Positions 16,247-25,539 of a stretch of 64,000 bases of DNA are shown here, in pieces; within the stretch, counting starts at the first letter, position 1; each line of letters starts with the position of its first letter. The translations under genes and the position numbers were made by a program. Below the pieces are notes generated by a model. The model had not been told where the DNA came from. It saw only the letters and a list, made by a program, of their open reading frames with translations, and ran no database searches. Source of the DNA: Oceanobacillus sp. J11TS1 (GTDB lineage Bacteria; Bacillota; Bacilli; Bacillales; Amphibacillaceae); assembly GCF_018333215.1 (NCBI RefSeq), contig NZ_BORO01000003.1:1-64000 (forward strand). Direction: 5' to 3'.

Positions 16247-17989
16247 CTAGCGTTCATTATAGGGAATCGTAAAACAAACCTCACTCCCGCCTGCAGGTAA
16301 ATTACGTACATGTAAACGGGCTTTTTCACCAAGTAGATTAATTAAGCGTTGATTTACATTATATAAACCAGTTCCGCCATGTTGTTTTTCCGTGAAAACT
16401 ACCTCTCCAGCCTGTGGTAAAATTTCTTCGGGAAATCCCCGCCCGTTATCCCGTACTGTTATTTTCATCCCTCTCTCTATTTGTTCCATATTCACATCAA
16501 TTCTGCCTCCTTCTGTAACGTGCTCTAATCCATGCCTGACGCTATTCTCAACAAGCGGCTGAATCGAGGACGGCGGAATGGATAGGCGGGAAATTTCTGG
16601 CGGCTCTAAAATATTTATTTGTAATTGAGTGGTAAATCGCGTCTGGATAATCGCAACATACGCTTTCACATGATCCAATTCCTTTTCCAAAGGCACAAGG
16701 CGTGTGGACACCAGCTTCAGGTTAAAACGCATAAAGTGTGCTAATTGAACCGTTATGTGCCTTGCTTTTTCGGGATCTTTACGAAACAACGCTGCGATCA
16801 TGTGCAGTGTATTAAATAGAAAATGCGGGTTAATCTGCGCTTGTAAATTACTTAACTCTGCATCGCGTGTATGTAATTCAATCCTTTCTGCTTTGATGGT
16901 TTTTAATTGATTGGCGATTAATTGTCCAAGCCCTTCCGCGAGCATCAACTCTACCGGGCGAATATGCTGTGCCTTGCGAAAATATAATTTTATCAACCCG
17001 ATTGTTTTATGTGCTTCCCATATCGGGATGATGATCACTGCCTCTAATGGACAGTTTTTATCGATACATTGAATTTCTGTTTGGGAGTAAGCGACAAGTA
17101 TCTCCTTTGATTCCAACGCCCGATGTGATATTTGTGTTGTTAACGGATTTCCGATTTTATGATGATCACTCCCCAGTCCTTTGTGGGCCATCACCTCATT
17201 TTCATTTGTTACCGTAACAGCTGCTAATTTCAATCGCGCATATAGCAGATTGGCGATGCCTTCTGCTTTTTCTTGAAAGGAATCCTCTTTCAAAAAGGGG
17301 AGCGCCTCCTCAGCAATAGTTAATGCTTGCTTTGTTGCAAATGCTGCTTCATTTTCCTCTTCTCTCAACACAATAGCAATCATTGCTGTAAAAATGGCAA
17401 TGGCAATACTATTGGATAACACAACCGGCAGCCCAATTGTGTTTATCATTGTAATCATTTCCCTATCCTGCGAATCAAAAATAAGTAATAAATGCATCAA
17501 TAAAATAGGGGGAAAGATTCCAATAAATAATGCTTTCATCGGTGAGATAACACGTTCCTGCGAGAAAAAACGGGCTGTAAAACCTGCTAATACTCCAGTG
17601 AGCGGGTTCACAAGGCTATTAGCAAGAAAACCAATCCCGCCAAGGAAAAACAAGTGCACGCCAGCAATAATCCCCGCCCCAAGGCCAACAATTGGTCCCC
17701 CTAATAATCCAGCAATGACAATAGCAACTAAACTGGAGCTTACCACCATCTGATTGTCCTTGACATTCCAGACAAACTCATGAATGACGGTGAAATCACT
17801 TTCTATTATTACCCCGGTTATTGTTCCGGCAATCCCGAACAAACCAAATACACATGCATGAATACCTGCCATTTTGAAACTAAATTCATGGTAAAGCAGC
17901 GATCTGAACCCCGGACTTCGCGTAAGGACAAAGGCGATAACCAACAATAAACCTAAACGCTCAAATAAAATGATTGTCAAATTTATCAC
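16247..17989 (-). CDS. LytS-type sensor histidine kinase
   Basis: A 580-residue kinase: a 5TMR-LYT membrane sensor (about residues 1-210), a GAF-like domain (about 225-365), a His-kinase domain with H389 in QINPHFLFN, and a C-terminal HATPase with the RDNGRGFP motif and GTGLYNV. The start codon overlaps the stop of the upstream symporter gene by four bases, so the three genes form one operon. LytS-type kinases of this fold sense pyruvate or acetate-related signals in several bacteria; acetate sensing here is an inference from neighbours. Confidence 0.88.
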   Translation of the reverse strand: MINLTIILFERLGLLLVIAFVLTRSPGFRSLLYHEFSFKMAGIHACVFGLFGIAGTITGVIIESDFTVIHEFVWNVKDNQMVVSSSLVAIVIAGLLGGPIVGLGAGIIAGVHLFFLGGIGFLANSLVNPLTGVLAGFTARFFSQERVISPMKALFIGIFPPILLMHLLLIFDSQDREMITMINTIGLPVVLSNSIAIAIFTAMIAIVLREEENEAAFATKQALTIAEEALPFLKEDSFQEKAEGIANLLYARLKLAAVTVTNENEVMAHKGLGSDHHKIGNPLTTQISHRALESKEILVAYSQTEIQCIDKNCPLEAVIIIPIWEAHKTIGLIKLYFRKAQHIRPVELMLAEGLGQLIANQLKTIKAERIELHTRDAELSNLQAQINPHFLFNTLHMIAALFRKDPEKARHITVQLAHFMRFNLKLVSTRLVPLEKELDHVKAYVAIIQTRFTTQLQINILEPPEISRLSIPPSSIQPLVENSVRHGLEHVTEGGRIDVNMEQIERGMKITVRDNGRGFPEEILPQAGEVVFTEKQHGGTGLYNVNQRLINLLGEKARLHVRNLPAGGSEVCFTIPYNER

Positions 17990-19533
17990 GGACGATCTCT
18001 CCTTACACCACCGATACCTATCTGTGCCTGCAGATAGAATGATTGAAATGGCACCGTATTACCTTGGTCTTTCTTTGATAGAATCGCTCCCAAATATGCT
18101 CCTAAAAATCCGATTGGAATCGCGATAATCCCTGGATTATAGAGTGGAATAAGCGGTTCTATAGCAAACCATCCCCCCTCTGCATTCATCACATGCGGCC
18201 CCAAAAACAAAAGCAGCAGGGATGCTGTTAAGCCAGAGACCATTCCGGTAATAGCTCCCATTTGATTAAATCGCCGCCAGTAGATAGTGAATAAAAGTAC
18301 TGGCAGATTACTAGACGCCGCAACAATAAATGTCAAAGAGACAAGAAACGTTACATTCATATTCCGCAATCCTAGTGCAAGTAATGTAGATAGAAGGCCT
18401 ATAAAAAAAGCTGTCCAGCGTGCAGCACGAACACGATTCTTTTCCGATGTATTCCTTTTTTTAATAATATGGTAATAAATATCGTGCGAAAAAGCGGTTG
18501 TTGCTGAAATTACTAAACCAGCTACCACCGCAACAATAGTTGTAAATGCTATCGCAGCGATAAAAGCCATTAGAAAATCACCGCCCAAATTTCCTGCCAA
18601 TAATGGTGCGGCCAAATTCCCGAACGGATCTAGCAAGACCATCTCCTTATATCCAACTAACGCAACGGCACCTAAGCCTAACACAAGGGCAATCAAATAA
18701 AATACGCCAATGATCCAGCTTGCCGTTAAAAGTGATTTACGCACTTCCACTGTATCTCGAACGGTGAATAACCGAATTAAAATATGCGGCAGCCCTGCAG
18801 TACCAAGAATTAATGCCATATGTAGAGAAATCGCTTCCAAAGGTTGGTTAAATAAATGCCCTGGTAATAAAAATTGTTCCCCCAAGGGTGAGCCAATCGC
18901 AACTTGTTCCAGAAGATTAGAAAAATTCCAGTTAAACCGAGACAATACAATAAGCGCAAGCAAAAATGTCCCGGATAAAAGCAATACAGTTTTGACGATT
19001 TGTACCCATGAAGTAGCAAACATCCCGCCAAATACGACATAAATTGTCATTAATATTCCTATGATTAAAACAGCAGTTGAGTAATTAATATTTAGCAATA
19101 AACGTATTAACAATCCGGCAGCCACTAATTGCGGAATCATGTAAAAAATGGAGATAATTAGAGCACCAACAGCCATGGTACCCCGCATTTTATAGCTTGG
19201 AAAGCGGGCGCAAACAACATCCCCTAATGAATATTTTCCTAAACGATGTACCGGTTCAGCAATAAAGAACAAGACAATTATATAAGAAACTAAAAATCCT
19301 ATCGCATACAAAAAACCATCAAATCCATTGATTGCAATGGTTCCGACAATCCCTAGAAAAGAAGCCGCACTAATATAATCCCCTGCAATAGCCATTCCAT
19401 TTTGTATACCCGTTAAACTGCCAGAAGCAATATAGAACTGATTGGTCGTTTTGCTTTGTCTAGCCGCCCAGTAAGTAATAATTAAAGTACAAACTACAAT
19501 ACAAAGAAAAAACAGCAAATAGGTAATGTTCAT
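17986..19533 (-). CDS. Cation/acetate symporter, ActP-type, copy 2
   Basis: A 515-residue SSS-family symporter with the same ActP-type N-terminus (NQFYIASGSLTGIQNG, AGDYISAASFLG) as the copy at 11626-13170. It lacks a YwcB partner and is instead the first gene of an operon with the LytS/LytT-type pair. It could be the inducible carrier, a carrier for another monocarboxylate, or a co-sensor for the kinase. The start ATG at 19533 has a weak GGTGA ribosome binding site. Confidence 0.87.
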   Translation of the reverse strand: MNITYLLFFLCIVVCTLIITYWAARQSKTTNQFYIASGSLTGIQNGMAIAGDYISAASFLGIVGTIAINGFDGFLYAIGFLVSYIIVLFFIAEPVHRLGKYSLGDVVCARFPSYKMRGTMAVGALIISIFYMIPQLVAAGLLIRLLLNINYSTAVLIIGILMTIYVVFGGMFATSWVQIVKTVLLLSGTFLLALIVLSRFNWNFSNLLEQVAIGSPLGEQFLLPGHLFNQPLEAISLHMALILGTAGLPHILIRLFTVRDTVEVRKSLLTASWIIGVFYLIALVLGLGAVALVGYKEMVLLDPFGNLAAPLLAGNLGGDFLMAFIAAIAFTTIVAVVAGLVISATTAFSHDIYYHIIKKRNTSEKNRVRAARWTAFFIGLLSTLLALGLRNMNVTFLVSLTFIVAASSNLPVLLFTIYWRRFNQMGAITGMVSGLTASLLLLFLGPHVMNAEGGWFAIEPLIPLYNPGIIAIPIGFLGAYLGAILSKKDQGNTVPFQSFYLQAQIGIGGVRRDRP

Positions 19534-19756
19534 AAATTCACCTTCAGTTCTTGTGGGGTATGATATTTTGCCGATTGGAATTGGAATCCTCTTGCTATAA
19601 CAACCACAAGTTTTAAATGCGTAAAAATTGATTAAATTCTATCATTTTATTCTACTATAAATTGTATAGGATGCGAAAAGATAAGTAAAGATATGCCTTT
19701 GGGGCTGGTGGAGTTTTACTAAAGGGATAGTTGATGGGGCGGGGGCTGTTTGGGTG

Positions 19757-20045
19757 GAGCGACCTTCTCTATTTTTGGAGCGCGTTGGCCTGGGACGGAG
19801 CGAGTTTCTCCATTTTGGAGCGCGTTGGCCTTGGGGTGGAGCGCATTTTTCTTTTTTCGAGCGCGTTGGCCTTGGGGCGGAGCGCATTTTTCTTTTTTCG
19901 AGCGCGTTGACCTTGAGGTGGAGCGGATTTCTCTATCTTGGAGCGTGTTGGCCTTGAGGTGGAGCGGATTTCTCTTTTTTGGAGCGGGTAGCCTAGTTGG
20001 AGCGGATTTCTCTTTTTTGGAGCGTGTTGGCCTTGGATTGGAGCA
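19757..20045 (+). repeat. GAGCG phased repeat array C (15 units)
   Basis: Fourteen GAGCG cores run from 19757 to 20024 and a GAGCA variant lies at 20041. Spacings alternate 20 and 21 with striking regularity; the single exception is an 18. Flanks alternate between two types, so the real unit is a dimer of about 41 bp, for example GCGCGTTGGCCTTGGGG then GCGCATTTTTCTTTTTT. The array fills the gap between the second symporter operon and the RDD gene. Long open frames across it lack start signals. Confidence 0.9.
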
Positions 20046-20047
20046 CG

Positions 20048-20096
20048 AAAAAGAAGTCAACAATTAAGCTGAAAGACAGCGGGTTCTGTTGACTTC
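20048..20096 (-). terminator. Terminator of the RDD-family gene
   Basis: GAAGTCAACA at 20053-20062 pairs perfectly with 20087-20096, with an inner GCTG/CAGC pairing. On the minus strand it is followed by TTCTTTTT. It immediately abuts array C. Confidence 0.75.
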
Positions 20097-20129
20097 GGCC
20101 GAAGCAGTGAATTTTACTACATTTAACAA

Positions 20130-20519
20130 TTACACTTCCTTCACTTTCACTCCAACAGAAAGGTCATACGGAAATTGGCTGCCATCTTCCCCTTCAAACG
20201 CTTTACGATTTTTCAAATAGCTGAATCCCCCAATGAAATCACGATATATCATACGTTTGATAATCTGACTGCTGGATAATTTTTCTCCATCTACACTCTC
20301 CAGCTTTAAACCTGCCTGTCTGTAACCGAGCGTTCTTCCGCTGGATTTTAATTGGGCATATTCCAATGACCACATAACAGCAGTTGGATTTACTAGATTA
20401 TGAAATACTTGACTCTTTATTCTCTTTTTTAAAAGCGCTTCTGCTGCTAAAGTAACCGTTGTTGATACTGCTAAATCAATAAGATTAGCCTGCATTCTCT
20501 TTTTAGTAATTGTTTTCAT
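20130..20519 (-). CDS. RDD-family membrane protein
   Basis: A small protein of about 129 residues with RDD-like features: a conserved arginine at the start of the first helix (KRMQANLIDLAV), and the GRTLGYRQAGLKLES motif typical of the family before the last segment. RDD proteins have been linked to transport or stress roles, but this one cannot be assigned. The start at 20519 is preferred because GGAG lies just upstream; the longer frame from 20573 lacks a ribosome binding site. Confidence 0.65.
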   Translation of the reverse strand: MKTITKKRMQANLIDLAVSTTVTLAAEALLKKRIKSQVFHNLVNPTAVMWSLEYAQLKSSGRTLGYRQAGLKLESVDGEKLSSSQIIKRMIYRDFIGGFSYLKNRKAFEGEDGSQFPYDLSVGVKVKEV

Positions 20520-20739
20520 GGCATCTCCTCGCCTTCTTCCGTGTATTTCAATAATAGATTTCTTTCCTTCCATACTATAGAATGATTTTTGAATTGTCTA
20601 TTTTATTTATTGAATAAACGTTTTCCCGTTGCGAATTACTATAAACTATTTTTGTTTAGTGCTACAATAGAGTTGAGAGTTACTTCAGACTATTTTTTAA
20701 ATAGCCGTTATTGGCTCAACTAAAAAAGGAGTGAAAGTG

Positions 20740-21627
20740 ATGCAGCAAAATCAATTAGAAAAAATCAAAAATGGTAAAGGATTTATCGCAGCACTTGATC
20801 AAAGCGGAGGAAGTACACCTAAGGCTCTAGCTGCCTATGGAATCCCAGAAGATGCATACAAAACAGAGGAAGAAATGTTTGATTTAGTTCACGAAATGCG
20901 AACAAGAATTATTACATCTCCTTCCTTTAATTCCGATCAAATCATTGGTGCGATTCTTTTTGAGCAAACCATGGATCGGGAAATCGAAGGCAAGTATACA
21001 GGTGATTATCTTGCTGAAGAAAAAGGTATTGTACCATTTTTAAAAGTGGACAAAGGGCTTGCTGAGGAAAAAGACGGCGTTCAGCTAATGAAGCCAATTG
21101 ATAATTTACAAGAAACATTAGAGCGCGCGAATGAACGCCATATTTTTGGAACAAAGATGCGCTCCGTTATTAAAGAAGATAATCCAGAGGGTATTAAGAA
21201 AGTAGTTGATCAGCAATTTGAAATTGGAAAACAAATTATTGCTGCTGGGCTAGTACCAATTATTGAACCAGAAGTGGACATTCACAGCCCCTCTAAAGAA
21301 GACAGTGAAGAACGCTTGAAAAAAGAAATTTTAGATCATCTAAACCAACTTGATTCCGATCAATTGGTGATGCTGAAATTAACTATTCCAACGAAGAATA
21401 ACTTATATAGAGAACTGATTGATCATCCAAATGTTGTACGTGTAGTTGCATTATCTGGTGGCTACTCCACAGACGATGCCAATGCAAAATTGAAAGACAA
21501 CAAAGGGCTTATTGCAAGCTTTTCAAGGGCATTAAGTCAGGATTTAAATGCAAATCAATCGCAAGAAGAATTTGACGCAGCTCTGAAAAAAGCCGTTGAT
21601 TCCATTTATGAGGCTTCTATCTCTTAA
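20740..21627 (+). CDS. fda: Fructose-1,6-bisphosphate aldolase, class I
   Basis: A class I (Schiff-base) aldolase of about 295 residues, very similar to the Staphylococcus Fda enzymes ([20 protein letters not shown]). The lysine in VMLKLTIPT is the likely Schiff-base residue. It interconverts fructose-1,6-bisphosphate with dihydroxyacetone phosphate and glyceraldehyde-3-phosphate. The ATG at 20740 is chosen since AAGGAG lies eight bases upstream; a GTG at 20731 would overlap that site. It is a single-gene unit with its own terminator. Confidence 0.93.
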   Translation: MQQNQLEKIKNGKGFIAALDQSGGSTPKALAAYGIPEDAYKTEEEMFDLVHEMRTRIITSPSFNSDQIIGAILFEQTMDREIEGKYTGDYLAEEKGIVPFLKVDKGLAEEKDGVQLMKPIDNLQETLERANERHIFGTKMRSVIKEDNPEGIKKVVDQQFEIGKQIIAAGLVPIIEPEVDIHSPSKEDSEERLKKEILDHLNQLDSDQLVMLKLTIPTKNNLYRELIDHPNVVRVVALSGGYSTDDANAKLKDNKGLIASFSRALSQDLNANQSQEEFDAALKKAVDSIYEASIS

Positions 21628-21665
21628 TAGTTGGATCAATAAGCTTCTAATTTAACTGTATTTAA

Positions 21666-21707
21666 AATAACTCCCTGCAAAAGATACGATTTTTGCAGGG
21701 AGTTATT
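21666..21707 (+). terminator. Terminator of fda
   Basis: A perfect 17-bp stem (21666-21682 with 21691-21707) around an 8-base loop, with T residues in the distal arm. It lies 39 bp after the fda stop. Confidence 0.88.
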
Positions 21708-21765
21708 TATAGGTGTGAGTTATACAAACTTCCGGTCAATAATAACAGAACAGCCTGTATATAGA

Positions 21766-23769
21766 TTATTCGTGATTAGATAACTTGAAATTTTCTACAG
21801 TCTGTTGTAAATCTTCTGCAACACCTGTTAAATCGGATGCAGAGTTTGCAATCTCTTCCATGGAAGCAAGTTGCTGTTGTGTTGAGGCAGAAACATTTTC
21901 TACTTCTTGTGAAACCGTGTCTCCAATTGATGCAACTTCTTCAAAAGTATTTGTAAATTGTGCTGTAGCTGAAGAAATCTCTTGAATTTCAGAATTGACC
22001 CGCATAATTTGGTTGGTTATGGAATCAACATAAGCCGTTATATTTGTAAATGATTTATCTGCATTGTTTGCTACATCAATCCCTTTTTCCACTTCTTTTG
22101 TTGCAGCTTTCATGGAGGACACTGCAACCGTTGTTTCATTTTGGATAGAATTAATCATTTCTTTGATTTGATCAGCAGAGTCGGATGATTTCTCAGCTAA
22201 TTTTCGAACTTCATCCGCTACCACGGCAAATCCTTTACCATGTTCTCCGGCCCTTGCCGCTTCTATTGTTGCATTTAGTGCAAGTAAATTCGTTTGCTCT
22301 GATATATCCGTAATAACATCAACAATTTTACTTATTTGTTCTGATTGGCTACCGAGCCCTTGGATACTATTGGATAGCTCATAGGTGTTTTTCTTAATAT
22401 ACTCCATTTGGTTAATGGTCGTACTTAAGGCTGTATTCCCTTCCTTTACTGCTTCCATTGTGTCTGTTACTGTATTAGAAACTTCATTCGAGCTGGTTTC
22501 GATATTATAAATAGACGCTGTCATTTCTTTGGCTAACTTCGAACTATTGGTAATACTATTATTAAGACTATTTATCCCCTCCGCAGATTCTTGCATCGAA
22601 GCGGAAATCTGTTCCGTAGCCGAAGTGTTTTGTTCGGTACTTGCATTTAACTCTTCTGCTGAAGAAGCTAAATGGTTAGATCTATCTCGAACTTGCTGAA
22701 TGATTCCATTTAAATTCTCACGCATCTTGTTAAAGGATAGAGCTAGATTACCAAGTTCATCTGATCGGTTTAAGTCTACAGTGACACTTAAATCGCCCTG
22801 ACTCATTGTATTGCTAGCATCGACTAAGTGGTTAATTGGTTTAGAGATAGAACGAATGATATATACAATGATTGCTCCGCCCAGAATAAGTGCACCAATA
22901 ATTACGAGTAAAGTCGTGTTTAAAATCGGGCTGACATTTTGCGCGATTTCGCTATCAAACAACGTTCCTGCGATTTTCCAGCCGGTAATATCACTTGTAG
23001 CAAAAGATAACTGCTTTGGAACGCCATCATAGTTGTAACTTAACTTCCCTTCAGCAGATTCATATAATTTACTGATAAACGATTCAGATGCTTCTGTTCC
23101 GGCTTCCATATCCGGATGACTAATATATTTCTGGTTTTCATCCATTAAGAATAAATAACCATCCTTACCGATAGTAACGGAATTGATAATTTCCGTAAGG
23201 CTTCCTAATTCTAAGTTCACAGCAACCACACCATTATTATCCGCAGTAGCTTTGGAAATAGTGACCACTGTCTCATTAGAGGAGGCAGACACATATGGAG
23301 CCGTTACGAAAATCTCCCCTTTATGTTCCATCGCTCCCTGATACCATGGCCTTTCCCTTGGATCGTAATCAGGTGGATTTTTAAACGATGTCGGGTAATT
23401 CATAAATTCCCCAGTTTCTGTCCCTACATAGGTTTGCTCAAAAGCAGCATCCTTAGCATTTTGTACATCCAGTAAAATTTTACCTGTTGCTTCGTCCTTG
23501 TTGTCTTTAATATCAGTTGGGGTAATGGCATTAGATAAATACTCAATATGGTCCATTTGGTCAGTCATAAATTGATCAATCGTTTGTTTCATAATCTCTA
23601 CGTTTTTCTGAGCAGAATCTACCATGCTATTTTCTATATTCGATTTTGCACTTAGGTATGATATAGTCCCAATAGCGATGCTAGGAACTAATAGAATAAT
23701 TAAAAACGAGATGATCAGTCTATTTCTTAAACTTAATGATTTTTCTTTCTGCTTTTTATTTTCTCTCAA
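21766..23769 (-). CDS. Methyl-accepting chemotaxis protein with dCache sensor
   Basis: A 667-residue transmembrane chemoreceptor: membrane helix (about 15-37), extracytoplasmic dCache-type ligand domain (about 45-280, with [11 protein letters not shown] typical of these domains), second helix (about 285-307), HAMP, and a long signalling domain whose tip reads [19 protein letters not shown]. The TTG start is supported by AGGAGG eight bases upstream. The ligand is unknown; dCache receptors of this group often bind amino acids or organic acids. A sigma-D-type promoter lies upstream. Confidence 0.9.
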   Translation of the reverse strand: MRENKKQKEKSLSLRNRLIISFLIILLVPSIAIGTISYLSAKSNIENSMVDSAQKNVEIMKQTIDQFMTDQMDHIEYLSNAITPTDIKDNKDEATGKILLDVQNAKDAAFEQTYVGTETGEFMNYPTSFKNPPDYDPRERPWYQGAMEHKGEIFVTAPYVSASSNETVVTISKATADNNGVVAVNLELGSLTEIINSVTIGKDGYLFLMDENQKYISHPDMEAGTEASESFISKLYESAEGKLSYNYDGVPKQLSFATSDITGWKIAGTLFDSEIAQNVSPILNTTLLVIIGALILGGAIIVYIIRSISKPINHLVDASNTMSQGDLSVTVDLNRSDELGNLALSFNKMRENLNGIIQQVRDRSNHLASSAEELNASTEQNTSATEQISASMQESAEGINSLNNSITNSSKLAKEMTASIYNIETSSNEVSNTVTDTMEAVKEGNTALSTTINQMEYIKKNTYELSNSIQGLGSQSEQISKIVDVITDISEQTNLLALNATIEAARAGEHGKGFAVVADEVRKLAEKSSDSADQIKEMINSIQNETTVAVSSMKAATKEVEKGIDVANNADKSFTNITAYVDSITNQIMRVNSEIQEISSATAQFTNTFEEVASIGDTVSQEVENVSASTQQQLASMEEIANSASDLTGVAEDLQQTVENFKLSNHE

Positions 23770-23813
23770 GTCGATATCCTCCTGATATAAGTAAATGTTT
23801 TATCCTAAACCTT

Positions 23814-23840
23814 ATATCGGTCGAAAGTATTGCTACTTTA
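23814..23840 (-). promoter_or_regulatory. Sigma-D (flagellar) type promoter of the chemoreceptor gene
   Basis: On the minus strand TAAA (23840-23837) is followed after exactly 15 bases by ACCGATAT (23821-23814). This differs from the Bacillus sigma-D consensus TAAA-N15-GCCGATAT at one base. It lies 45-71 bp upstream of the start codon. Confidence 0.7.
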
Positions 23841-23996
23841 AGAGGATATTTCAAAGTTATAATAATCTAATAAATGAGATAAGTCAGATGTTTTATCTAA
23901 AAAACTTTCTTACAATGAAAATAGGAAGATATGCTTTTCTATTTAAACAAGTTAAAAATCCCTCTAGAAGGCGGATATCCCTACTTCATATTCCAG

Positions 23997-25439
23997 TTAA
24001 ACCGTCCAAATAAACATATGAACAATCGTAATAATAATTGCTCCAGCAAGGTAAGAAAGAATAATCACCGGCAGCGCCCAGCGAAGCCAAATGGTCCAAG
24101 GAATCTTTGCAATCGCTAATGACGCCATTAATACACCAGATGTTGGCGTGATAGCATTCGAGATTCCATCTCCTAACTGAAAGGCCAATACAGCAGTTTG
24201 GCGGCTCACTCCAGTTAAATCAGATAATGGTGTCATAATTGGCATCGTTAATGCTGCTTGACCACTGCCTGATGGTACTAAGAAATTAAGAAGGGCTTGA
24301 AAAATATACATTCCCATTGCAGAAAAAGTAGTAGGAAGCTGACTTACTAGATTTGAAGCAGCAAATAGGATTGTATCGATCGTATTACTTTCTTCTAGGA
24401 CAACAAGAATTCCATATGCAAATCCGACAACTAACGCCCCGACAATAAGCTCTTTACAACCATCTATAAAGGATTCTGCAATTTGATTCACGCGAAGTTT
24501 TCCTACAAAACCAGCGATAATCCCCATAATTAAGAATAGAGAAGCTATCTCCATAATAAACCAGTCAAAATAGATTACACCGATTGCCAGAATAACAATG
24601 GTAGCTACTAATAATCCGATAATTATCCCTTGTCTGGCAGTCAGCTTTGTATATTGACCTTCTAAAGAATCATCTAAATCTCTTTTCTTATCAATCTTGT
24701 ACATTAAACTTTTCTCTGGATGCTTCTTTACTTTTTTCGCATAAATCATCACAAAAGCGATACTAAATGCTACAAAGATAACCCACATTACAAAACGGAC
24801 ACCCATTCCAGAGAAGGTAGGAAGCTCAGCAATTCCTTGTGCCACGCCAACAGTAAATGGATTCATAAATGATGCTGTAAACCCTGCACAGGAGCCAATA
24901 ATAACCATTCCGGTACCAACCAAAGAGTCAAAACCTAGCTTCATTGCTAAGGGTACTAGAATCATAATGAATGGAATCGTCTCCTCCGACATTCCAAAAG
25001 TTCCTCCACCCAAAGCAAATAACGTCATCACTACAGGGATCAAATAGATTTCTCGATTTGCCATTTTTAAGGATAGATTAGCAAGCCCTGTTTCAATAGC
25101 TTTTGTTGCATTTAATATTCCAAAAGACCCTCCGACAATAAAAATAAAGAAAATAATATCCGCACTTTGCGTCATCCCTTTATGAATGGTTTGAAAAACT
25201 TCAAAAAATCCAGTCGGGCTTCCTTCTGCTTCATGGTATGTATCATTAATAACAACCGTTCTCTCTGTATCATTGACCATTTTTACTTCGCGTTCATACT
25301 CACCAGCTGGGATAAAGTATGTTAATACCGCCATAATGATAATCAATCCAAACATAAGCGCAAAAACATGTGGGAATTCCCATTTTTTCTTCTTTGGCTC
25401 CTGTGTGTTTTTCTTAAATGTTGTTATACCGCCGCTCAT
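23997..25439 (-). CDS. YfcC-family permease
   Basis: A permease of about 480 residues with some 12 helices, of the YfcC/ArgX-like branch of the DcuC/AbgT-related ion transporter superfamily. The GMSEETIPFIMILVPLA and LVPSGSGQAALTMPI segments are characteristic. Family members are annotated as basic amino acid or dicarboxylate carriers, with few tested. The start at 25439 has AAGGAGG seven bases upstream, which rules out the longer frame from 25478. It follows an M20 amidohydrolase gene, suggesting uptake of an amide- or peptide-like substrate. Confidence 0.8.
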   Translation of the reverse strand: MSGGITTFKKNTQEPKKKKWEFPHVFALMFGLIIIMAVLTYFIPAGEYEREVKMVNDTERTVVINDTYHEAEGSPTGFFEVFQTIHKGMTQSADIIFFIFIVGGSFGILNATKAIETGLANLSLKMANREIYLIPVVMTLFALGGGTFGMSEETIPFIMILVPLAMKLGFDSLVGTGMVIIGSCAGFTASFMNPFTVGVAQGIAELPTFSGMGVRFVMWVIFVAFSIAFVMIYAKKVKKHPEKSLMYKIDKKRDLDDSLEGQYTKLTARQGIIIGLLVATIVILAIGVIYFDWFIMEIASLFLIMGIIAGFVGKLRVNQIAESFIDGCKELIVGALVVGFAYGILVVLEESNTIDTILFAASNLVSQLPTTFSAMGMYIFQALLNFLVPSGSGQAALTMPIMTPLSDLTGVSRQTAVLAFQLGDGISNAITPTSGVLMASLAIAKIPWTIWLRWALPVIILSYLAGAIIITIVHMFIWTV

Positions 25440-25486
25440 GGTAACCCCTCCTTTTTTCTCTTTTTTGGGACTTTTCAATATAAAAA

Positions 25487-25521
25487 AACAGATAGTTTAA
25501 TAAAGAAATAAACTACCTGTT
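25487..25521 (-). terminator. Terminator between the M20 hydrolase and YfcC genes
   Basis: AACAGATAGTTTA (25487-25499) pairs with 25509-25521 with one mismatch. On the minus strand it runs into seven T residues. It lies between two same-strand genes that otherwise look like an operon, so it may act as partial attenuation. Confidence 0.75.
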
Positions 25522-25539
25522 ACGATATCCATATCATCC

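Noticed and set aside
19757-20045. A CRISPR-like array
   Set aside because: The conserved part is only about 5-8 bp, the period is 20-21 bp with drifting spacers, and no cas genes are present.
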